Made by a program: the position numbers and the translations under genes. Shown here one piece after another: positions 23,699 to 30,202 of a stretch of 34,001 nucleotides of DNA (position 1 is the first letter of the stretch; each line of letters starts with the position of its first letter). Origin of the DNA: Akkermansia muciniphila (GTDB lineage: Bacteria > Verrucomicrobiota > Verrucomicrobiia > Verrucomicrobiales > Akkermansiaceae); assembly GCA_945890645.1 (NCBI GenBank), contig CAMDCV010000043.1, positions 1-34,001 on the forward strand, in the 5' to 3' direction. The notes beneath the pieces are model-generated. The model was not told the origin of the DNA and ran no database searches. It was given only the letters and a program-made list of their open reading frames with translations.

Positions 23699-26647
23699 TT
23701 AATCGATAAAAATAAATTCGTTGAAACTAAAGACGGCGATACAGAAACGTTGCATTGCCACATCGGGATCAAGTTTTTCCTGCTGTTGCATGAGATCGAG
23801 AAATTCAAGTGCACGCTTTAGTTCTGACTCTAACGGTTCACGTTGGAGCGCCAATTGATATGCCATACGAACCTTCGTGGCGGCATCCGCTCCCGCTTCG
23901 CGTTGCAAGCGTTGGGAAAAGGCTTTGGCTTTTTGATGAATAAAATCACTATGAATCATACCCAGCGCTTGGGTCGGCACGATCGTTGCAAAACGCACTG
24001 GACAAGGATTGTCCGTGTCCGCTTGGTCGTGCTCGGTGAGCAATGGCACGGCGAGCGAGCGTTTGCTGACGGCGTAGACAGTGCGACGATTCACTTGATC
24101 GGGCGCGCTCTTGCCCCACTTGCTGCCCTTGGTCGATGATGTCGCGAGCACTTCTTCAGGGATCGGTATGTAGATGCTTGGACCACCTTGTTGCAAATTC
24201 AATTCTCCCGTGACAGCAAGGATATTGTCGCGCAATTCTTCAGAGGTCATGCGTCGTGGCAGGAAACGCCACCACTGTTCATTAGCAGGATCTTTCGCAA
24301 GATTCGCATCGTTACGACGATTCGACATTTGGTAAGCGGCCGAAGTCATGATCATTCGATGCATCGCTTTGATGCTCCAATTTTTTTCAACGAATTCCAT
24401 CGCCATCCAATCTAACAATTGCGGGTGAGTCGCCGCAGTGCCAAGAAATCCAAAGTCGTTCGGCGTGGAACTCAGCCCGCGTCCAAAGTGATGCTGCCAC
24501 AATCGATTCACCATTACCCGAGCGGTGCGAGGGTTATCGGCGCGCGTGATCCACTTTGCCAATGCCAAACGACGCCCCGAACTTTGCGACGCGGCAGTTG
24601 GCATGATCTGAGCGGTTTCGCCCCCGAAAATCAGCGGGAAAGCGGGCTGCACTTCGTCACCTTCCGCATGAGCACTGCCCCGAAGGTGAATAAAGGTCGG
24701 CGGCACTTTCTCCCCATTTTCCGCCACTGTCAGTGCTTGGTCTTTCGATTGCGCGAGAAGTTTATCAATCTCAGTCGTCCGCTCGTTCCAATGGCGATAG
24801 TCTTCGCGTTGGGTATCACTCATGTGCGGATTGTTAACCGCCAGCATTTCACTGCGTAGCGAACGACCTTGAATCATGAGACCCATGTCAAAAAACTGCC
24901 CCCCAGACGATTGTTTTACATGCACAGCGATCACATTACGCCCTGTTTGCAGGGCCGCGATGAAGGCATCAGATACCTCCATTTCTTGATATTTCACCAG
25001 ATACTTTTCTTTTTGGTAGACGGGCTGTCCGTTGCAGTAAATCTCGATATCTTCATCATGATAAAGCGACATCATTAACGAAGTGGGAATCGACTCTAAC
25101 AGAAACGTGGTCTGTAACCAAATGTCCTGCGTGTTCCAATGCGTTTTAACCTTTGCGCCCGGCACGGCTGTTCCAAACCCCGCAGCACCGTGCTTCCACT
25201 GGTGCATCTCGGCGCGGAAGCCAACCTGATTCCAGTCATTGGTCGGCGTATCAAAGGTATAATGCCACTTCCAAGGACGTTTGCGAGCATCGGTGATGAG
25301 GGCGACATCGGCGATAGGACCTGTAATGCCTACCGCTTCGGTACGTTTTCGATACTCATCCTCGGCGCTAGCCATTTTTTCTAACAAAATCTTTTTCTCA
25401 TTTTCCCACTCTTGCGGCTGCGCTGCGGATTTCACATTGGCAGCAGGCAAACTACGCAAGTTGCCATCGCCTTTGACAATCGGTGAGATGTTGCGGAAAA
25501 AAGAGGCGAACTGATAATAGTCCTTCTGTGGAATCGGGTCACCTTTGTGATCGTGACAACGTGCACAACCAACGGTCATGCCCAACATCGTCTCGGTGGT
25601 GATGCGAACATTGTCATCGATGATGTCAAAAGAATGCTGCAACGGATCCGCAGGTTCATCATCCCACTGCATCAAGCGATGATAACCCGTGGCAATCAGC
25701 GATTCACGAGTAGGATGTTCGATTTCATCACCAGCAAGTTGCTCTAACAAAAACTGATCATACGGTTTATCTTGATTGAAAGCATCGATGACATAATCGC
25801 GGTAGCGCCAGATCATCGGCTTTTCGGCATCACGCTCGAAGCCGTTCGATTCCGAGTAGCGTACGAGGTCGAGCCAATGACGACCCCACTTTTCGCCATA
25901 CTGCGGTGAGCTTAACAAGCGATCAATTTGCTTACTCCACGCATCGGGACTCTTGTCATTGTCAAACTCTTTGATTTGCTGCAGGGTCGGTGCCAATCCC
26001 GTGAGGTCGAGTGAGGCACGGCGCAATAATTCCGCTTTGCTCGCTGGTGGATTTGCGATCAAACCGTGCTGCTGGCGTTGGACTTCGAGAAATCGATCAA
26101 TCGGATGAGGAAAGGCCGCGCTCTCCGGCACATTAGGGCGCGTCATCGGTTTATAAGACCAATGCGACTTGGTTTTTTCATTCACCGTCGTCACGTCAGC
26201 CATAGGCTCATGAATTTCGCGCATCAACTCCGCGTCCTCCGGCGTCCACGGAGCACCGCGACGCAACCATTCGGTGATTAAAGCAATCTCCGCATCCGGC
26301 AACTTGTTTTTTGGCGGCATCTGCAAGTCATCATTGCGATACGAAATCACTTCCAACAAAAGACTTTTCTCGGGGTTCTTTTCATTGAATGCCGTGCCAT
26401 GCAAGCCGCCTTTGAGTAGTCCTTTGCGACTTATCAGCTGCAAGCCGCTCTTCATCTTGTAACCTCCCTTGCCATCACTTCCACCATGGCATTCAAAACA
26501 GTTTTTCTCCAGAATCGGCTTCACCTGGTCGCGAAAAAACGCCACATCCTCAGGGTTTTGTGCATAAAGTGCCAAAGTCATACCGTGGCCCATCAACAAC
26601 AGCAAATGGCACACAGGCAAAAAATGGCTGCGGAAAATACGTGGCAT
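23699..26647 (-). CDS. PSCyt1-DUF1549-DUF1553 (PSD1) cytochrome-type protein with a carbohydrate-binding-like insert
   Basis: This is a 982-residue exported protein. PSCyt1 near the N-terminus has CFECHGG (C50, C53, H54). PSCyt2/DUF1549 follows (SKAELLRRASLDLTGLAP, YGEKWGRHWLDLVRY) and contains GCARCHDHK (C361, C364, H365). Residues about 450-600 form a galactose-binding-like beta sandwich (IWLQTTFLLE, DIEIYCNGQPVY, GRNVIAVHVKQ). PSD1/DUF1553 completes the protein (PRTARVMVNRLWQHHFGRG, PRRMTSEELRDNILAVTG). The start at 26647 puts a signal sequence (MPRIFRSHFLPVCHLLLL) at the N-terminus; the open frame reaches upstream to 26794 but would overlap the divergent gene. First gene of the operon. 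Two heme c sites are expected. The substrate is unknown; polysaccharide-linked oxidation is an inference. Confidence 0.92.
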   Translation of the reverse strand: MPRIFRSHFLPVCHLLLLMGHGMTLALYAQNPEDVAFFRDQVKPILEKNCFECHGGSDGKGGYKMKSGLQLISRKGLLKGGLHGTAFNEKNPEKSLLLEVISYRNDDLQMPPKNKLPDAEIALITEWLRRGAPWTPEDAELMREIHEPMADVTTVNEKTKSHWSYKPMTRPNVPESAAFPHPIDRFLEVQRQQHGLIANPPASKAELLRRASLDLTGLAPTLQQIKEFDNDKSPDAWSKQIDRLLSSPQYGEKWGRHWLDLVRYSESNGFERDAEKPMIWRYRDYVIDAFNQDKPYDQFLLEQLAGDEIEHPTRESLIATGYHRLMQWDDEPADPLQHSFDIIDDNVRITTETMLGMTVGCARCHDHKGDPIPQKDYYQFASFFRNISPIVKGDGNLRSLPAANVKSAAQPQEWENEKKILLEKMASAEDEYRKRTEAVGITGPIADVALITDARKRPWKWHYTFDTPTNDWNQVGFRAEMHQWKHGAAGFGTAVPGAKVKTHWNTQDIWLQTTFLLESIPTSLMMSLYHDEDIEIYCNGQPVYQKEKYLVKYQEMEVSDAFIAALQTGRNVIAVHVKQSSGGQFFDMGLMIQGRSLRSEMLAVNNPHMSDTQREDYRHWNERTTEIDKLLAQSKDQALTVAENGEKVPPTFIHLRGSAHAEGDEVQPAFPLIFGGETAQIMPTAASQSSGRRLALAKWITRADNPRTARVMVNRLWQHHFGRGLSSTPNDFGFLGTAATHPQLLDWMAMEFVEKNWSIKAMHRMIMTSAAYQMSNRRNDANLAKDPANEQWWRFLPRRMTSEELRDNILAVTGELNLQQGGPSIYIPIPEEVLATSSTKGSKWGKSAPDQVNRRTVYAVSKRSLAVPLLTEHDQADTDNPCPVRFATIVPTQALGMIHSDFIHQKAKAFSQRLQREAGADAATKVRMAYQLALQREPLESELKRALEFLDLMQQQEKLDPDVAMQRFCIAVFSFNEFIFID

Positions 26648-26690
26648 CTCACAAACTACGCCATAATTCAGAAATTTCTTGCAGGGATTT

Positions 26691-26715
26691 TCGCTAGCGA
26701 CTTGCGTTGCGCAAG
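26691..26715. promoter_or_regulatory. Two adjacent palindromes in the divergent promoter region
   Basis: TCGCTAGCGA (26691-26700) is a perfect 10-bp palindrome, followed at once by CTTGCG-TTG-CGCAAG (26701-26715), a perfect 6-bp hairpin. They occupy the 88-base gap between the start of the PSCyt1/DUF1549/DUF1553 gene and the SOUL lipoprotein gene, 20 bases before the latter. An operator shared by both promoters is plausible but unproven. Confidence 0.45.
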
Positions 26716-26735
26716 ATCGGTGTTTCAGTAGCGCA

Positions 26736-27320
26736 ATGAAAAAATTCACAGCTTTTTTGCCTGGCCTCTTTTTGCTGAGTTCCTGCGCGACCACTGCCGA
26801 AGAAAAACCGGCACCTACCCCAGCCTATGTGAGCGAAGCCCCGCTGCCCAAGGGATGGCCGGCTCCGGGTCCCTACAATGAGGTTAGTACCAAAACACTT
26901 CCTGCCTATCGGGCTGCGTTTGCGAAAGCAGGCGGGCGCGGGTCTTCTTTCTGGACGCTTTTCATGCACATCCAGAAAAACGAAATTCCGATGACGTCGC
27001 CTGTGGAAATGAGCATGACGGCAAAGGATACATCGCTTGAAATGGCGTCGATGGCATTCCTATACCAGAGCGAGGAAGTGGGAAAAACCGGCCAAGCTGG
27101 TGCCGTGGAGGTCAAGGACGTGCCGAAGGCCGAAGTGCTGAGCTATACATGGCAAGGAACTGATAGCAAAGATAACGTCGCCAGAGCCAAGGCCGCGATC
27201 GATGCCGCTCTTGCAGAGAAAAAACTGACGCTCGATCGCTATCGTCTTCTCGGATACAACGGCCCGTCCACTCCCAAACAAAAAGCCACTTGGGAATTGC
27301 AGGCGCTGTTGAAAAAATAG
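26736..27320 (+). CDS. SOUL-family heme-binding lipoprotein
   Basis: This 194-residue protein starts at ATG 26736, which gives a proper lipoprotein signal (MKKFTAFLPGLFLLSSC) with lipobox LSSC and C17 as lipid-modified residue. The mature part matches the SOUL/HBP heme-binding family (PF04832): Y-N-E-V near the start, then the hallmark IPMTSPVEM, and a late ALAEKKLTLDRYRLLGYNGPSTP block. SOUL proteins bind heme or tetrapyrroles, often through a hydrophobic pocket. It would sit in the outer or inner membrane facing the periplasm. It is divergent from the operon that encodes three CxxCH sites, which makes a heme-supply or heme-scavenging role attractive but only inferred. Confidence 0.88.
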   Translation: MKKFTAFLPGLFLLSSCATTAEEKPAPTPAYVSEAPLPKGWPAPGPYNEVSTKTLPAYRAAFAKAGGRGSSFWTLFMHIQKNEIPMTSPVEMSMTAKDTSLEMASMAFLYQSEEVGKTGQAGAVEVKDVPKAEVLSYTWQGTDSKDNVARAKAAIDAALAEKKLTLDRYRLLGYNGPSTPKQKATWELQALLKK

Positions 27321-27384
27321 CACCTCACGAAAATCTGCCGCTTCCGTCTTGCGCCGCTGTGGGTCGCTGCTACGATGCGCGCGC

Positions 27385-27948
27385 ATGCCGAACATTGTTT
27401 ATTTCGACCTCGAAACTCAGCGCAGCTTCAGTGATGTCGGTGGCTTTTCCCAAAAGCACAAGATGGGCATTTCGGTAGCTGTCACTTATTCCACGGCACG
27501 CGGCGGATACATCATTTATCCTGAGAGCGAAATGCAGGCGCTGATCCAGGAACTCACTCGCGCCGATCTCGTGGTTGGCTTTAACCACATTGGCTTCGAC
27601 TATGGCGTGTTGCAGTCGTACTCGGTCTTCGATCTGTTAGAGCAAACCCAGAATCTCGACATGCTCGTCGATATCGAAAAAACCCTTGGCCACCGGCTGA
27701 AGCTTGATTCCATTGCCTCAGCGACACTCGGCACGGGAAAAACGGCCGACGGTCTTGACGCACTGAAATGGTGGCAAGAGCACAAACGCACCGGCAGCCC
27801 CGATCCAATGATGAAGATTGCCGAGTATTGCTGTTACGATGTGAAAGTCACGATGCAGGTGCACGAGTTCGGCGTTGCCAATGGCTTCGTGAAATTCGCG
27901 GACCGCAATGGGAACATACAGCAATGCGCGGTTGATTGGAAAATCTAA
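27385..27948 (+). CDS. Stand-alone DEDDy 3'-5' exonuclease-like (RNase H-fold) protein
   Basis: This 187-residue cytoplasmic protein has the ribonuclease H-like exonuclease fold. Acidic residues are in order: FDLET (D8, E10), GFNHIGFDYGVL (D72) and YCCYD (Y148 to D152), giving a DEDDy set with the expected Y-x3-D spacing. A YprB-like or helicase-associated exonuclease domain is the nearest recognisable group, but here no helicase is fused. It probably degrades or trims nucleic acid; the substrate is unknown. The frame is open from 27349, but ATG 27385 puts the first beta strand at the N-terminus and is preferred. It follows the SOUL gene by 64 bases and converges with the sulfatase gene. Confidence 0.82.
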   Translation: MPNIVYFDLETQRSFSDVGGFSQKHKMGISVAVTYSTARGGYIIYPESEMQALIQELTRADLVVGFNHIGFDYGVLQSYSVFDLLEQTQNLDMLVDIEKTLGHRLKLDSIASATLGTGKTADGLDALKWWQEHKRTGSPDPMMKIAEYCCYDVKVTMQVHEFGVANGFVKFADRNGNIQQCAVDWKI

Positions 27949-27974
27949 CCACGCATGAGCCGTTACAGAGCATG

Positions 27975-30140
27975 TTACAATCCCAGCTCTTTCAATTTCG
28001 CAGACAATGCCGTCCCCCACTTTTCGTAGCTAGCAGCATTGAGGTGCAAAAGGTCAGGCATCACCTCTTTCGACAGAGTGCCATCAGCTTGTAGATACTC
28101 ATTGGTCATATCTAACAAGAAGACGTGCTTATCATCGACATAGGCGGCACACAACCGATTGACTTCATCGTTGAGCTTGCGCAATTCATCATCTTTTCCC
28201 GCACTGCGCGGGAACACACTATTGAGAATGATCTTCGTATCCGGAGAACGGTCGCGGATGAAGTCGATGATCAGTCGCACGCCCATCGCGGTTTCCACGG
28301 GGCTTTGTTTCACTTGACCCGTGTTGTTAGTTCCGATCAAAAGATTGACCGCTTTGGGATTCACATCATTCCACTCTCCGTTGTACAGGCGCCACAACAC
28401 ATGCTCTGTGCGATCTCCTGAAAAACCGATGTTTAGGGTTTTGCGCTCGCCGAAATGCTTCGCAAAAGCTTCCGCTCCTTTGCCTTCCCAGCCTTGCGTG
28501 ATGGAGTCACCGAGGAATACTAAATCGGGATTACCCTTGAGTTTGAGTTGTTGGACTTTTTCCTGATGGCGTGCCGACCACCATTTTTCTTTGAGGCGAT
28601 CTTTCGGCACGGCGGCATCGTTGACCTCATACTCGGCGCGCAAAGTGGTGTATTGTTTTTGCATCGCTGCCAAGACATCCGCATAAGCAGGATCATTATG
28701 GATCGATTTCATCTCCTGCGGATCCTTGACTAGGTCGAACAACTGCCACTCTTTCGTCGCAGGGAAATACATCAGTTTGTGGGTTTCAGTGCGCACGCCA
28801 TCATGTTGCGCCACATTGTGAGTATTTTCTCCGTAGTAGGCGTAGTAAATCGCTTCGCGTGTTTTTTCCTGTTTGCCCTGCAGCACTGGCAGAAAGCTCT
28901 TCCCTTGCATGTGCGCGGTCGCTTTAAGACCGGCGGCATCCAAAAAGGTAGGCGCGTAATCGATATTTTGAATCATCGCCTCAGGCTTGGTGCCGGGTTT
29001 CACCACGCCGGGCCAACGGATTAAAAATGGCATCGCGAGCGACTCTTCAAACATCCAACGCTTGTCATACCAACCGTGCTCCCCGAGATAGAAGCCTTGA
29101 TCGGATGAGTAAATGACGATGGTATTTTTCGCGAGCCCGGAAGTTTCGAGGTATTCCAAAATTCGCCCCACAGATTCATCCACTGCTTTAATCGATAACA
29201 AGTAGTTCTTAATGTAGCGCTGGTACTTCCATTCGGTGATTTGCTTTTCACTCAGTTTACCCGCACGCATCTCAGCAAGAAAGGCCTGATTTTCTGGTTC
29301 ATAGACAGCGTCCCATGCTTTTTTCTGCTCGTCATCCATGCGCGCATACTCACCGTTAGGAAGGTTATTGAAATGCTGGGGAAATTCATTTTTGCCATGA
29401 AAATTCATGTCGTGCCCCCACGATAAATCCTTGGCAATGGTCATGCGTTGGGTCTTCAGAGCTCCGGTGCGGTTGGCATAGTCATCGAACAAAGAGGCAG
29501 GCTGCGGTAATGTTTTGTCTTTATACATTCCGATGTGGCGTAAGGCTGGTGCCCAGTTGCGATGCGGTGCTTTGTGCTGACACATAAGAAGAAATGGCTT
29601 CTTTGGATCGCGACCGCTTTTTAACCAATCCAGAGAGAAGTCCGTGATTAAATCGGTGCAATAGCCTTCATGTTTTTGTGTGCCCTGTGCCGTGATGAAC
29701 TGCGGATTGTAGTAGTTGCCTTGACCGGGTAAAATGTTCCAGTGATCAAATCCTTGCGGTTGGCTCACGAGGTGCCACTTGCCAATGATCGCCGTTTGAT
29801 AGCCACCCGATTGCAAGAGCTTGGGTAGCGTGACCTGATTGCCATCGAAGGTATCGAAGTCATTGCTAAGGTAGCCATTTTTGTGCGAATGCTTGCCCGT
29901 GAGAATGCAAGCGCGCGATGGGCCACAGATCGAGTTCGCGCAGAAGGAGCGACGAAACATCGCGCCTTCTTTGCCGATGCGATCAATGTTCGGCGTGGGT
30001 GCCACCTCTTTGTAGAGTCCCTCATAGGCAGAAATGGCTGCAACCGCGTGGTCATCCGAAAAAATGAATACGATGTTGGGGCGCTCTGCCGCCGCAAGTG
30101 TGAAAGCCGAAAAAGTGAAGAGCAGGAGATTACGAAACAT
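27975..30140 (-). CDS. Secreted sulfatase fused to an SGNH esterase
   Basis: This 721-residue protein has a signal peptide (MFRNLLLFTFSAFTLAAA). Residues about 20-510 are a type I sulfatase: metal-binding SDDH (28-31), and CGPSR (72-76) in which C72 is the cysteine to be converted to formylglycine, followed by LTGKHSHKNG; IIGKWHL and SSDQGFYLGEHGWYDKR also fit. Residues about 535-721 form an SGNH hydrolase with an intact active site: GDSITQG (S546), NIGFSGDR, IGTNNT and DLLH (D696, H699). The protein should remove sulfate and an ester group, perhaps acetyl, from a polysaccharide; the specific polysaccharide is unknown. It requires a formylglycine-generating enzyme encoded elsewhere. It follows the acyl-ACP synthetase gene by 62 bases. 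Confidence 0.92.
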   Translation of the reverse strand: MFRNLLLFTFSAFTLAAAERPNIVFIFSDDHAVAAISAYEGLYKEVAPTPNIDRIGKEGAMFRRSFCANSICGPSRACILTGKHSHKNGYLSNDFDTFDGNQVTLPKLLQSGGYQTAIIGKWHLVSQPQGFDHWNILPGQGNYYNPQFITAQGTQKHEGYCTDLITDFSLDWLKSGRDPKKPFLLMCQHKAPHRNWAPALRHIGMYKDKTLPQPASLFDDYANRTGALKTQRMTIAKDLSWGHDMNFHGKNEFPQHFNNLPNGEYARMDDEQKKAWDAVYEPENQAFLAEMRAGKLSEKQITEWKYQRYIKNYLLSIKAVDESVGRILEYLETSGLAKNTIVIYSSDQGFYLGEHGWYDKRWMFEESLAMPFLIRWPGVVKPGTKPEAMIQNIDYAPTFLDAAGLKATAHMQGKSFLPVLQGKQEKTREAIYYAYYGENTHNVAQHDGVRTETHKLMYFPATKEWQLFDLVKDPQEMKSIHNDPAYADVLAAMQKQYTTLRAEYEVNDAAVPKDRLKEKWWSARHQEKVQQLKLKGNPDLVFLGDSITQGWEGKGAEAFAKHFGERKTLNIGFSGDRTEHVLWRLYNGEWNDVNPKAVNLLIGTNNTGQVKQSPVETAMGVRLIIDFIRDRSPDTKIILNSVFPRSAGKDDELRKLNDEVNRLCAAYVDDKHVFLLDMTNEYLQADGTLSKEVMPDLLHLNAASYEKWGTALSAKLKELGL

Positions 30141-30144
30141 GACT

Positions 30145-30175
30145 AATGATTACGCCGACAAGAACGCAAATCATT
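30145..30175. repeat. 7-bp inverted repeat upstream of the sulfatase gene
   Basis: AATGATT (30145-30151) and AATCATT (30169-30175) are perfect inverted copies 17 bases apart, just upstream of the minus-strand sulfatase start at 30140. Short arms like this can arise by chance. An operator or a weak mRNA hairpin near the ribosome-binding site are both possible. Confidence 0.25.
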
Positions 30176-30202
30176 CAAAAAATGACTGACTTAGCAGATG
30201 AT

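Noticed and set aside
26679-26735. Upstream start for the SOUL lipoprotein at 26679.
   Set aside because: It would place the lipoprotein signal internally and read through both palindromes; ATG 26736 gives a proper lipobox signal.
26648-26794. Upstream extension of the PSCyt1/DUF1549/DUF1553 frame to 26794.
   Set aside because: The extra 49 residues would overlap the divergent SOUL gene and would bury the signal peptide that begins at 26647.
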